Shown: positions 35,135-44,008, counted from the first letter of the stretch. The stretch: 50,860 nt of DNA from Acidimicrobiia bacterium (GCA_020832495.1 JAFIEP010000007.1:1-50860), one strand, 5' to 3'. Notes: a model not told the origin generated them from the letters alone. Translations and numbers: made by a program.

Positions 35135-36778
35135 TCAGCTGGCCAGGGCCACCTGGCCCTTGCCGTGCGCCTTGGCGGCGTACATGGCCCGGTCGGCCAG
35201 CGACAGCAGCCCCCCGGGGGTGCTCGACCCGTCGGCCACGGCGATGCCGACGGTGGCACCGACGACGATGCCGCCGTGGCTGGTGGGCACAGGTAGGGAC
35301 AGCGCCTGCACCAGGCGTTCACCGGCGGCGACCATCTCCTCCTCGGAGGTGAAGCCCTCGCACAGGGCCACGAACTCGTCGCCGCCCATGCGGCAGGCGG
35401 TGTCGGTGTCGCGCAGCACACCCCCGAAGCGGCGGGCCAGCTCCACCAGCACGTCGTCGCCCAGTTGGTGGCCGTGGCGGTCGTTGACCGCCTTGAAGCC
35501 GTCGAGGTCGCAGTAGAGCACGGCCACCCCGTGTCCTTCGCGGCGTTCGCGCGCCAGCGCCTGCTCCAACCGATCCAGGAACAGTGCTCGATTCGGCAGC
35601 CCGGTGAGGTGATCGTGGTTGGCGGCCGTCCACAGCTCTTCCTGAGCCCGGTGCAGCGCAGCGCGTGCTTCGGTGTCCTCGGTGACGTCGGCCACCGTGA
35701 CCACGGTGCCGGCGGGGTTCCCGTTGCGGCCGTGGAAGACCCGGGCATCGAAGCGCGCCCACCGGCCCATGCCGAGATCGCCCCGCCGCTCCTCGTCGCC
35801 CACGGTCAGGTTGGCGATGTCGGTGTGCACCCCGTCGACGGCCAACGCCGCACGGCTCACCGCCTGCAGGGTGGGCTGTTCGCTCATGCGGTCCCGTACG
35901 TCGCGAGGCACCAGCCCGGTCTCGGCGTCGGGCTCTGTTCCGGCGAGGAGCTGGGCGGCCTGGGCGTTGCTGTAGCGGACCTGACCCTCGGCGTCGCACA
36001 GCACGATGCCCACCGGGGTGAGTGCCGCCAGCGACAGGAAGGCACTCTGGTCGTCGACCAAGGCGCTGCTGTCCTCGCGGGAGTGGTGCATGCGGGTGAG
36101 GAGCACGATGGACTCGAACAGCGGGTCGTCGAGCAGGTTGGCGGCCACCCCCGACACCTCGAACCACTTGGAGTCGCTCTCAGGTCGGATGGCCCGCAAC
36201 TCGCCGGTGAGTACGTCGCCCGGATGGTCGAGGAGGTGCTGGAAGCTGCCGAGCAGCCTCGGCAGATCCTCGGGGTGGATCGTGTCGATGGTGAACGGTG
36301 ACCGGGCGTCCTCGTCGCTGACGCCGGTGACCGCCGCGTTCATGCGGGGCCGCCAGTTCATCTGGGTGGAGGCGTCGACGCCCCAGGTGGTGCAGCCCAG
36401 CGCACCGAGGGCCCGCTCCAGGCGGACCAGTTCGGTGCGGTCCTCGACACCGACGTGCAGCGGCGGTCCGTCCGCGTCAGCCGCATGGGTCTCAGCGGGC
36501 ACCGCCCGGGCCCGCAAGGCCAGTGCGGCCGGAGTGCCGTCGGGTCGGCGCATCACCAACTCGACGGTGGCTGTGCCGAGCCGGCAGGCCTCGCCCACCC
36601 ACTCGTCGAGGAGGAGGAGGTCCTTCTCGTCCACGAGCGTGTGCAGCGGCACGGTGTCGACGTCGCCGAGCAGCTCTCGAGCGGCAGCGTTCGGCGCGGT
36701 GATCAGGCCGTCGCGGAGGGTGAAAAGGGGGAGGGGGAGGAGGTCGAGATCGACATCGCCTGCCATCTCGGTCGTCAT
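35135..36778 (-). CDS. PAS-GGDEF diguanylate cyclase
   Basis: A 547-residue cytoplasmic signalling protein, likely making c-di-GMP. PAS-like regions occupy about 1-370; one near residue 235 reads ALAALTPVGIVLCDAEGQVRYSN and is a typical PAS start. The GGDEF domain is about 375-547. The catalytic motif RMGGDEF is intact, and RDTD five residues before it is the product-inhibition I-site. There is no EAL domain, signal peptide or membrane helix. I place the start at ATG 36778; the frame is open further upstream but would run into the P450 gene. No clear ribosome site or -10 was found; a palindrome CATTG-N5-CAATG lies about 20 nt upstream. Confidence 0.85.
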   Translation of the reverse strand: MTTEMAGDVDLDLLPLPLFTLRDGLITAPNAAARELLGDVDTVPLHTLVDEKDLLLLDEWVGEACRLGTATVELVMRRPDGTPAALALRARAVPAETHAADADGPPLHVGVEDRTELVRLERALGALGCTTWGVDASTQMNWRPRMNAAVTGVSDEDARSPFTIDTIHPEDLPRLLGSFQHLLDHPGDVLTGELRAIRPESDSKWFEVSGVAANLLDDPLFESIVLLTRMHHSREDSSALVDDQSAFLSLAALTPVGIVLCDAEGQVRYSNAQAAQLLAGTEPDAETGLVPRDVRDRMSEQPTLQAVSRAALAVDGVHTDIANLTVGDEERRGDLGMGRWARFDARVFHGRNGNPAGTVVTVADVTEDTEARAALHRAQEELWTAANHDHLTGLPNRALFLDRLEQALARERREGHGVAVLYCDLDGFKAVNDRHGHQLGDDVLVELARRFGGVLRDTDTACRMGGDEFVALCEGFTSEEEMVAAGERLVQALSLPVPTSHGGIVVGATVGIAVADGSSTPGGLLSLADRAMYAAKAHGKGQVALAS

Positions 36779-36905
36779 GGTGCTAGTCAACGACACATTG
36801 CGGGCCAATGCGTAGGCGCGACCCCCGAAATGATCCGTACTGCCTACCGGTGCGGCCTCGAACTGGGCCGGATTCCTCACCGGCGTGCTCGACGGTCGCT
36901 CGCGG

Positions 36906-38171
36906 TCAGCTCGTGCCGATCGGCGCCGTGGGCGTGAAGCGCACCGGGAGGCGTTTGACCCCACCCACGAGGGGCGGGCCCAGCGACTCGAGGAAGACCG
37001 GTGGGCCGGTGACCTCGATGTCAGGCAGGCGAGTGAAGAGTTGGCGGAAGATGACGGCGAGTTCGCGCCGGGCCAGGTGGGCGCCGAGGCAGAAGTGCGG
37101 ACCGGGACCGCCGAAGCCGACATGGGGGTTCGGGTCGCGTCGGACGTCGAAGCGCTCGGGGTCGTCGAACGCCCTCGGGTCACGATTCGCCGCGCCGTAG
37201 AACATGATCAGTCGGTCGCCCGCATCGAAGTCGTGGCCCGACAGCGTGGGCGGGCGGGTCACGGTGCGGCGCATGAAGGTCACCGGCGACGCCATGCGGA
37301 CGATCTCCTCGACCGCCGTGGGGGTCACCCCGTCGATGTCGTCCTGCCAGATGCGGCGCTGGTCGGGGTTCTGTGCGAGCAGGTGCATGCCGAGGCTGGT
37401 GGCGGTGCGGGTGGTGTCGTTGCCGGCCACGGCCAGCAGGATGAAGAACGAGCCCAGCTCTTCGGCGGTGAGCATGTCCTCGTCGCCTTCGGCGTTGACC
37501 AGCTTCGACGTGAGATCGTCGGTGGGATTCGCCCGACGTTCCGCGGCCATCTCGTTCATGAGGGCGGTGAGGGTGAGGCCGGCGTCGAACAGGGCCGGGA
37601 CGAGATCCTTCCCGTCGAGGAACTCCGGATCGCCGCCGCCGAGAATCACGTTGGTGGCGTCCAACACGGTCGAGAACTCACTGCGCGGGATGCCCATCAT
37701 GTCGCAGATCACGAGGAGTGGGAACGGCTGGGAGATGGCCTCGACGAGGTCGACCTCACCTTTGTCGCACATGTCGTCGATGACCTCGGTGCAGATGGCC
37801 TCCACCGAATCGAGCACGCTCTGGAGCTGCCGGGGCGTGAACGAGCGGGACACGATGCCCCGCTGGCGGGCGTGGCGAGGATCGTCCATGTTGATGAAGC
37901 TGCCGAAGAACTCGGCCGCCTCGGCGGGCATGTCGATGATCGAGATGGCACCTTGGCCCGAACAGAAGTCGGCGGCGTTGCGGCTGATCTCGACGACTTC
38001 GGCGTAGCGGGTGACGGCGAAGAACTCCTCGTGGGCATCGGTGAGCGGGTTGAGGAACTCGTAGCGGGTGAACGGTCCCTCCTCGCGGAGCACGGCGAAG
38101 TCCGCCATGCGTTCGTCGAGCGGCCGATCCCAGAACAGGGGGTCGGTGACCCCGAGCGGTTGGCTGGTCAT
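36906..38171 (-). CDS. cytochrome P450
   Basis: A 421-residue bacterial class I P450. The oxygen-activation motif in the I helix is AVAGNDTTR (near residue 250), the K-helix ExxR is EEIVR, and the heme-thiolate loop is FGGPGPHFCLGAHLARRE (Cys near residue 360). The sequence recalls mycobacterial CYP125/CYP142-type sterol side-chain oxidases, mainly in the I-helix and heme regions, but I would not assign a subfamily. Ferredoxin and reductase partners are not adjacent. ATG 38171 has GGGAG about 7 nt upstream, and a TAGGGT hexamer (38207-38212) lies about 35 nt upstream. A TetR gene on the same strand precedes it and may control it. Confidence 0.92.
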   Translation of the reverse strand: MTSQPLGVTDPLFWDRPLDERMADFAVLREEGPFTRYEFLNPLTDAHEEFFAVTRYAEVVEISRNAADFCSGQGAISIIDMPAEAAEFFGSFINMDDPRHARQRGIVSRSFTPRQLQSVLDSVEAICTEVIDDMCDKGEVDLVEAISQPFPLLVICDMMGIPRSEFSTVLDATNVILGGGDPEFLDGKDLVPALFDAGLTLTALMNEMAAERRANPTDDLTSKLVNAEGDEDMLTAEELGSFFILLAVAGNDTTRTATSLGMHLLAQNPDQRRIWQDDIDGVTPTAVEEIVRMASPVTFMRRTVTRPPTLSGHDFDAGDRLIMFYGAANRDPRAFDDPERFDVRRDPNPHVGFGGPGPHFCLGAHLARRELAVIFRQLFTRLPDIEVTGPPVFLESLGPPLVGGVKRLPVRFTPTAPIGTS

Positions 38172-38206
38172 GTGTCGTCTCCCTGTGCGCCGGTCACCAC
38201 GAGGCC

Positions 38207-38212
38207 ACCCTA
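38207..38212 (-). promoter_or_regulatory. -10 of P450 gene
   Basis: TAGGGT on the minus strand, with a leader of about 28 nt that includes the ribosome site. Confidence 0.45.
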
Positions 38213-38251
38213 GGCGATCAGTGCTCGCATTTCTGCACGCCCGGGGCGGGG

Positions 38252-38995
38252 TCAGCGCGGCCCGGCGGTTCCGTCCGAGGGGAGGAAGCGGTGTTCGAGG
38301 CCGTCGAGGAACGTGGCCAGTCCGAAGGCGAAGACGTCATCGACCGAGGGCAGCGACACGTCATCGGGACGGGCGCGCAACAAGGCGAAGGCATCCGCGG
38401 GGAACGCGGCGAGCAGTTCGTGGCGCTCGTGGGTGAGCCCCGACACCTGTCCCGTGCTGCTCGTGTCGAAGAACACGGTGCCGAGCACGAAGTCCACGAG
38501 CGCCAGGTACGCGGGAACGGCGACGTCCGGAGGGAAGCCGGCGTCGAGTAGCCCGGCGAGACCGCGTTCGGTGCCGAGCAAGGCGTTGGGTCCGAACAAC
38601 GGCGAGACGGTCAGTGCAGGCACCAGGTTGTGGTGGTCCATCAGCACTCGACGCAGCTCGTTCGACAGCACCTCGACCGTGGCCCGCCCGTCGGTGCCAT
38701 CGGGTGGGTGGCGCACCTCGCCGAGCACGTGGTCGACGAGCAGGACCAACAGCTCGTCGCGGCTGGCCACGTGGCGGTACAGCGACGCACTGCCGGTGTG
38801 GAGTTCCTCGGCCAGGCGCCGGACGGTGAGCGCGTCCAGACCCTCGGCATCGACCAGTGCCAACGCCGCATCCACGATTCGCTCGGTGGAGAGCCCATCG
38901 GCCCGGGGGCGGCGCCGCGCTTCGCGGGCCTGGCGTTCGAGCCACCAGGTCGGGCTTCCCGGCACCGCGGCAGTGACGTCCGTCGCTCGCATCAC
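38252..38995 (-). CDS. TetR family transcriptional regulator
   Basis: A 247-residue one-component repressor-type regulator. The helix-turn-helix is near residues 35-82: IVDAALALVDAEGLDALTVRRLAEELHTGSASLYRHVASRDELL is the standard TetR DNA-binding domain, with SLYRHVASRDELL marking the recognition helix. The C-terminal ligand/dimer domain is helical (TetR_C type). The start is GTG 38995 or ATG 38992, behind TACGAT (39001-39006) by 5 or 8 nt. It lies between the acyl-CoA dehydrogenase and P450 genes on the same strand, which suggests control of lipid or sterol catabolism. Its operator is not identified. Confidence 0.88.
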   Translation of the reverse strand: MMRATDVTAAVPGSPTWWLERQAREARRRPRADGLSTERIVDAALALVDAEGLDALTVRRLAEELHTGSASLYRHVASRDELLVLLVDHVLGEVRHPPDGTDGRATVEVLSNELRRVLMDHHNLVPALTVSPLFGPNALLGTERGLAGLLDAGFPPDVAVPAYLALVDFVLGTVFFDTSSTGQVSGLTHERHELLAAFPADAFALLRARPDDVSLPSVDDVFAFGLATFLDGLEHRFLPSDGTAGPR

Positions 38996-39000
38996 CCCGC

Positions 39001-39006
39001 ATCGTA
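39001..39006 (-). promoter_or_regulatory. -10 of TetR gene
   Basis: TACGAT on the minus strand, 5 nt before GTG 38995 and 8 nt before ATG 38992. The spacing decides neither. Confidence 0.35.
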
Positions 39007-39046
39007 CGGGGCAGCGGCGCGTCGGCCGGGCGGTCAGGCTGGGCCG

Positions 39047-40654
39047 TCAGCTCTTGGCGTCGGCCAGCATCTTGCGGGCGATGACCTTGAGGCACAGCGT
39101 CTCGTCGGCGCCCTCGAAGATGGACAGCACGCGGGCGTCCACGAAGTAGCGGCTGACGGCGTACTCCTCGGCGTAGCCGAAGCCGCCGTGAATCTGCATG
39201 GCCTCGCGGGTGACCCACTCGGCGGCCTTGCACACGTAGGCCTTCACCATGGAGGCCTCGAGCTGGCCTTCGCCGCGACCCATGAGGGTGGCCACCTGGT
39301 AGGAGAACTGCCGTGCGGCCTGGATGAGGGTGGCCATACGGCCCAGCTTGGCCAGGGTGAGCTGGTACTCGGCAATAGGGCGGCCGAACACCACCCGGTC
39401 CTTGGCGTACTCGCAGGCGTCCTCGTAGGCGGCCTGCATGACACCCACAGCTCGGGCGGCGGTCTGCAGGCGCCCGTTCTCGAAGCCGGCCATCTGGTAG
39501 TAGAAGCCCTTGCCCAGGCCGTCCTCGAGGCCGATGAGGTTGTCGGCGGGCACCCACCAGTTGTCGAGGGCAATCTCGTAGGAGTGCATGCCCCGGTAGC
39601 CGATGGTGTCGATGGGGCGGCCCTCCATCTTGCCGCCGCCCGGCGCGCCACCGCTGTCGCCGGCTGACTGGGCGAACTCGAACCCGTGCCCGTCGGCAAT
39701 GGGCTTGGGCACGAGGAACAGGCTGAGCCCACGGTGCCCGGCGTTGCGGTCGGTGTCGGTGCGGGCCAACAGCAACAGCACGTTGGCCCGGGCCCCGAAG
39801 GTGCACCAGGTCTTCACGCCGTTGATGACCCAGCCGCCGTCGGCCTCGGTGGCCGTGACCTTCACACCGGCCACGTCGGAGCCGTAGTCGGGCTCGGTGA
39901 CGGCAACCGCACCCATGACCTCGGTGGTGGCCAGCTTGGGCAGCCACTCCGAGCGCTGCTCGTCGGTGCCACCGGCCACCAGCGCCCGGGTGAGGATCTC
40001 GGGGCGGGTGATGAGCGAGCCGCCGACGCACAGCGAGCCGCGGGCCAGTTCCTCGGTGGCCACGATCATGGCCAGGTACTCGCCTTCGCCGCCGGAGGAG
40101 AAGCCGCCGTACTCCTCGGGCACCGACAGGCCGAAGCCCCCCATCTCGGCCAGACCGCTGATGATGTCCTCGGGAATGTCCTCGTTGTGGCGGTGGATGT
40201 GCTCGGCCACCGGGCGGATCTTGTCCTCGGCGAAGCGGCGGAAGGTGTCCTGCACCATCTCGTAGTCGTCGTCGAGGTGGCGGGAACCCGGCGTGAAGGC
40301 CAGCGAGGCCAGCACCTCGGGATCGCGGTAGGTGGCGACGAAGCTGCGGGCGTCGTCGAGCGCCTCGGGGGCGACGCCCCACTCGCCCTCCCGGCCGTAG
40401 AGCTTCCCGGCCAGCTCGGCCACGGCGTCGGCGATGTAGACGCACGCCATGAGCCCTTCGGTGTCGCCTCGCTCGCCGTAGGTGAGCATGGCCCGCCCGG
40501 TGTGCACGGTGGCCGCGGCGTGGGCCAGGTCGTAGGCCAGCACCTGGTTGTCGTCGATGGAGCCGGTGGCGGCCAGGCGGGTGGTGGCGGCGTCGACCAC
40601 CTCCTGGGCGAGATCGATCACCGCTTTGGCTTGGGAGAGGTCCGCGCTCGTCAT
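39047..40654 (-). CDS. acyl-CoA dehydrogenase with N-terminal extension (methylsuccinyl-CoA dehydrogenase-like)
   Basis: A 535-residue flavoprotein. Residues 120-535 are an acyl-CoA dehydrogenase: FAD-binding VAVTEPDYGSDVAG near residue 255, and the catalytic-base region SIFEGADET near residue 515. The first 115 residues form an extra helical domain that reads LAYDLAHAAATVHTGRAML near residue 39, resembling methylsuccinyl-CoA dehydrogenase (Mcd) of the ethylmalonyl-CoA pathway. I infer an Mcd-like enzyme with moderate trust; other pathway genes are not in the window. The start ATG 40654 is leaderless after TAACCT (40661-40666). A perfect palindrome sits over its -35. Confidence 0.85.
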   Translation of the reverse strand: MTSADLSQAKAVIDLAQEVVDAATTRLAATGSIDDNQVLAYDLAHAAATVHTGRAMLTYGERGDTEGLMACVYIADAVAELAGKLYGREGEWGVAPEALDDARSFVATYRDPEVLASLAFTPGSRHLDDDYEMVQDTFRRFAEDKIRPVAEHIHRHNEDIPEDIISGLAEMGGFGLSVPEEYGGFSSGGEGEYLAMIVATEELARGSLCVGGSLITRPEILTRALVAGGTDEQRSEWLPKLATTEVMGAVAVTEPDYGSDVAGVKVTATEADGGWVINGVKTWCTFGARANVLLLLARTDTDRNAGHRGLSLFLVPKPIADGHGFEFAQSAGDSGGAPGGGKMEGRPIDTIGYRGMHSYEIALDNWWVPADNLIGLEDGLGKGFYYQMAGFENGRLQTAARAVGVMQAAYEDACEYAKDRVVFGRPIAEYQLTLAKLGRMATLIQAARQFSYQVATLMGRGEGQLEASMVKAYVCKAAEWVTREAMQIHGGFGYAEEYAVSRYFVDARVLSIFEGADETLCLKVIARKMLADAKS

Positions 40655-40660
40655 GGGCGA

Positions 40661-40666
40661 AGGTTA
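40661..40666 (-). promoter_or_regulatory. leaderless -10 of acyl-CoA dehydrogenase gene
   Basis: TAACCT on the minus strand, 6 nt before ATG 40654. Confidence 0.5.
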
Positions 40667-40673
40667 CCGACCC

Positions 40674-40697
40674 CGCCGATGTGCGCTCACATCGGCG
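40674..40697. promoter_or_regulatory. 24-bp operator palindrome
   Basis: CGCCGATGTG and CACATCGGCG form a perfect 10-bp inverted repeat with a 4-nt centre. It begins 7 bp upstream of the -10 and spans the -35 region of the acyl-CoA dehydrogenase gene. It could bind a repressor, or form a hairpin if transcribed. Confidence 0.55.
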
Positions 40698-40807
40698 AGG
40701 TCGTTGGTACGCGGGGTCGACGGCGGTCGCCCGGTATCGAAGCCGGGCTGATGAACGATTCTTCAGTTGCTGGAAATGTTGGTGGCGGCCGTCGATCAGG
40801 AGTGGTC

Positions 40808-41107
40808 ATGAATGCGTCGAGAAGAGTCGAGTCGGACAACTGTGGGTCGAGTCCACCCGTACCCCTGCCGCAGTTGGCCACGGTCCCCGGTGAGGGGCCG
40901 GGCATAGGGGGTCGATCAGGTCGGCCGTCTGGTGATGCCCCTCCGGCAACGTCGCTCGACCTGGTGGCCTGTCACCGCTGCGGGGTGACGGTGGCCCGCC
41001 TCAGCGCCGTGTTCGTGGACGGGAGCGCCGACCGACCGCGTTGCATGGTCTGCGCCCTCGGCGCTACGAGTCCGATGGAGCCCGTCGTCGCGCCCCTGTG
41101 GCGCTGA
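40808..41107 (+). CDS. small zinc-ribbon-like protein
   Basis: A 99-residue protein. The first 50 residues are Pro/Gly-rich and disordered. The second half holds ACHRCGVTVARLS and, 20 residues later, RCMVCALG: two CxxC knuckles that look like a zinc ribbon. I know no family for it; a DNA- or RNA-binding or regulatory role is possible. ATG 40808 is chosen because AGGAG (40798-40802) lies 5 nt upstream; ATG 40751 would be longer. It lies divergent from the acyl-CoA dehydrogenase gene and convergent with the GGDEF-EAL gene. Confidence 0.5.
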   Translation: MNASRRVESDNCGSSPPVPLPQLATVPGEGPGIGGRSGRPSGDAPPATSLDLVACHRCGVTVARLSAVFVDGSADRPRCMVCALGATSPMEPVVAPLWR

Positions 41108-41167
41108 GCGTCATCGCCCCGCGCGGTCGCCCCGCCCTGCAAGTGCACGATCTGCGGGCCGGGTCGG

Positions 41168-43813
41168 TCATCTGTCGGCGGTCGCTGAGGTCGTCGCCAA
41201 GTGCGAGCGCACCTCGTCGAGGGCGGAGCTGTCGGCCAGCCACGCCGTGCAGACGTCGGCCGGCACCGGTCGGGTGATGAAGTAGCCCTGGGCCCGGTCG
41301 CAGCCGAGGGCGGCCAACTCGGCCAGGGTGGCGCCGTCCTCCACGCCTTCGGCCACCACCCCGAGGCCCAGGTTGTGGGCCAGGTCGATGGTGGAGCGCA
41401 CGATGGTGGCGTCGGAGGAGTCGTGCACCATGTCGCCCACGAAGCTGCGGTCGATCTTCAGCTCGTCGATGGGCAGGTGCTTGAGGTAGGCGAGCGACGA
41501 GTAACCGGTGCCGAAGTCATCGATGCTGGTGGCCACACCCATGGCCCGCACCTCGCTGAGCACGTCCATGGCCTTGGCGGGATCGTCCATCAGTTCGCTC
41601 TCGGTGACCTCCAGCTTGATGAGGTGGGGGTCGACCTGTTCGCGGCGGAGCAGCTCCTCGAGCCACGGGACGAGCGTGGGGTCGTACAGGTTGCGCACGC
41701 TCAGGTTCATGGCCACCCGCAGGGGTGTCCCCGCCTCGGCCCACGCCTGCGCCTGGTGGATCCCCGCGGTCAGCACCCAGCGGGTGAGCGGGTCGATCAA
41801 CCCCGACAGTTCGGCCAGTTCGATGAACTCCGCCGGGGGCACCATGCCGTGCTCGGGGTGACGCCAGCGCACCAGGGCCTCGGCGCTGCCCACCCGCCCG
41901 GTGTCGAGGTCCACGCTGGGCTGGTAGTGCAACTCGAGCTGGTCCTCGTTGATGGCCTTGCGCAGTTCGCCCAGCAGCGCCAGACGTCGGATGCTCGAGC
42001 GGTCGTGTTCGGCGTCGTACTCCACGACCGGCACGCCGTTGCGCTTGGCCAGGTACATGGCCACGTCGGCGCGTTGCACCAGCGAATCGGCGTCGGCGCC
42101 GTGTTCGGGGTAGCGCACCACCCCGATGGCCGCCGACACCTGCACGTCGATGCCGCCGAGGGCGAAGGGGTGCTCGAGCGCCTCGTGGATGATGGTGGCG
42201 TACTTGTCCACCCGGGCGCTGGCCTCCTCGCCGGTGACGAGGACGGCGAACTCGTCGCCGCCGAGGCGGGCAATGGTGTCGGCGTCGCGCAGCTCACGTT
42301 GCAGGCGTCGGCTCATCTCGATGAGGAGCCGGTCGCCGTGGTCGTGACCCAGGGCGTCGTTCACGTCCTTGAACTGGTTGAGGTCCATCATCAACAGCGC
42401 GGCGCTGGTCTGGCCCTCGGGGGCGGCGCGGATGGCCATGCGCAGCCGCTCGAGCAGCATCGCCCGGTTGGGCAGGCCGGTGAGGGCGTCGTGGAGAGCT
42501 TGGCGGCGCAGCACCTCGGCGGCCATGGTGCGGTCGGTCACGTCGTGCAGCGACAACCCCACCGTGCCGTCGGCGAGGGGGAACACGTGGGCGGAGAACA
42601 CCCGGGTGCCGCTGCCGGTGGGTTGGAGCCGCAGGTCGTCGATGGAGGCGTTGCCGCCGTGGCGGGCGATGTCGATGAGCTCGTCGAGCATGTGCGGCTC
42701 GACGAAGGTGAGCACCTCGTCCGCCGTGCGATCCACGCACAGCTCGGCGTTACGTCCGCACAGCTGTGCTGCCTCGGGGTTGGCTGCGACCACCGTGAGG
42801 GCGTCGCCGGCCTCGTCAGTGGTGAGGCGCAGGACGAACAGCGCCAGGGCGATGCGTTCCACCAGGTCGAGGTAGCGCTGGGCCAGGCTGGCGGCTTCGC
42901 GTTCGTCGGTGACGTCCAACATGACACCGCGCACGTGCACGGCGCGACCGAGGTCGTCGGTCTCGACCCGCATGCGGTCGCGCATGTGCACGATGCGGCC
43001 GTCGGCCGCCACCATGCGGTAGTCCTGCTCGACGTGTTCGCCCCGGCGGATGGCGTTGCGGTAGATGCGGCGGGCTTCTTCGTAGTCGTCGGGGTGGACA
43101 TGGGAGCGCCAGAAGCCCGGCTCGGCCCACGCGGAGGCCGGGTAGCCGAGCAGCTCCTCGGCCCGCTGGTTCACGTACAGCGTGGAGGGTCGGCTGGTCA
43201 GCTGCTCCCACACGATGGCGTCGATGCCGCCCATGAGCTCGCCGTAGCGGGTGCCGAGGTCACGTTCGGCCTCCACGATCTCACCGACCACGAGCACCAC
43301 GAAGGTGCTGGCCACGGCGAAGGCCAGGAACAGCGGGACGTCACCCTCGACGTTGTTGAACATCACCACCAGACCGGCGCCGATGGCACCAACGGCGAAC
43401 GAGGCGCTCGCCACGCGTCGACCGAAGGCCACGGCGCTGGTGGCGTTGAGGCCCAACATGAACAGCAGCAGCGCCCCGATCACCTCGTCGAAAGCGACGA
43501 GCATGGCCACCAGCAGGAGTTGGTCGGTGAACGCCATGAGCGGTGGGAGGGAGCCTCGCCGGCGCAACGCCACGTCGAAGGCCACGTTGTAGGGCAGCAC
43601 CAGGAACACGATGGCGGCCAACGCAGGCAGGCGGGCGTCGCCGAGGGTGTCGACGGCCAGGGCCGTCATGGCGGCCAGCACGACGATGGCGGCGTAGCGG
43701 GCCCGCAGCGTGAGTTCCCACAGCCGCTGCTGACGGAGGTGGGCCTCATCGGGGCGCGCCGTGGCGCGGAGCGATCCGTCCCCGCTCACCGGCTCGACTT
43801 CAGTGTCGCCCAT
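41168..43813 (-). CDS. membrane PAS-GGDEF-EAL c-di-GMP protein
   Basis: An 881-residue membrane signalling protein. About six hydrophobic helices occupy roughly 38-185, followed by PAS domains (about 195-450), GGDEF (about 455-615) and EAL (about 630-875). GGDEF keeps RLGGDEF and the I-site RDAD before it. EAL keeps the full phosphodiesterase set: EALVRW, MNLSVRN, TESELM, DDFGTGYSSL, KIDRSF and AEGVED. Both synthesis and breakdown of c-di-GMP are thus possible. ATG 43813 is preferred, with GGGG upstream and a TAGCAT hexamer (43857-43862); an ATG at 43858 would overlap that hexamer. Confidence 0.9.
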   Translation of the reverse strand: MGDTEVEPVSGDGSLRATARPDEAHLRQQRLWELTLRARYAAIVVLAAMTALAVDTLGDARLPALAAIVFLVLPYNVAFDVALRRRGSLPPLMAFTDQLLLVAMLVAFDEVIGALLLFMLGLNATSAVAFGRRVASASFAVGAIGAGLVVMFNNVEGDVPLFLAFAVASTFVVLVVGEIVEAERDLGTRYGELMGGIDAIVWEQLTSRPSTLYVNQRAEELLGYPASAWAEPGFWRSHVHPDDYEEARRIYRNAIRRGEHVEQDYRMVAADGRIVHMRDRMRVETDDLGRAVHVRGVMLDVTDEREAASLAQRYLDLVERIALALFVLRLTTDEAGDALTVVAANPEAAQLCGRNAELCVDRTADEVLTFVEPHMLDELIDIARHGGNASIDDLRLQPTGSGTRVFSAHVFPLADGTVGLSLHDVTDRTMAAEVLRRQALHDALTGLPNRAMLLERLRMAIRAAPEGQTSAALLMMDLNQFKDVNDALGHDHGDRLLIEMSRRLQRELRDADTIARLGGDEFAVLVTGEEASARVDKYATIIHEALEHPFALGGIDVQVSAAIGVVRYPEHGADADSLVQRADVAMYLAKRNGVPVVEYDAEHDRSSIRRLALLGELRKAINEDQLELHYQPSVDLDTGRVGSAEALVRWRHPEHGMVPPAEFIELAELSGLIDPLTRWVLTAGIHQAQAWAEAGTPLRVAMNLSVRNLYDPTLVPWLEELLRREQVDPHLIKLEVTESELMDDPAKAMDVLSEVRAMGVATSIDDFGTGYSSLAYLKHLPIDELKIDRSFVGDMVHDSSDATIVRSTIDLAHNLGLGVVAEGVEDGATLAELAALGCDRAQGYFITRPVPADVCTAWLADSSALDEVRSHLATTSATADR

Positions 43814-43856
43814 CACCACCCCAGCACGCCGCCGTCGGTGCACCGCGTACGGACGC

Positions 43857-43862
43857 ATGCTA
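43857..43862 (-). promoter_or_regulatory. -10 of GGDEF-EAL gene
   Basis: TAGCAT on the minus strand. The first possible ATG overlaps it, so translation probably begins at 43813 after a leader of about 37 nt. Confidence 0.4.
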
Positions 43863-43891
43863 GGTGGTCGGCGGCCTGTCTGCGGGACGAC

Positions 43892-43964
43892 GTGCGGGGT
43901 GGCCTGTGGGATGGCGTGCGGGATGGCGGTGCGGGATGGCGGTGCGGTGGCGTGTGGGATGGCG
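43892..43964. repeat. 12-13-bp tandem repeats
   Basis: Six units of the form GTGCGGGATGGCG. Two identical 13-bp units sit at 43916-43928 and 43929-43941, with variants of 10-13 bp around them. The array is G-rich and lies within the long spacer before mutY. Confidence 0.65.
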
Positions 43965-44008
43965 GCCCGTCCGGCTCTCCACCCGGTCCGGCGCCGGCGC
44001 CCGTGCGA

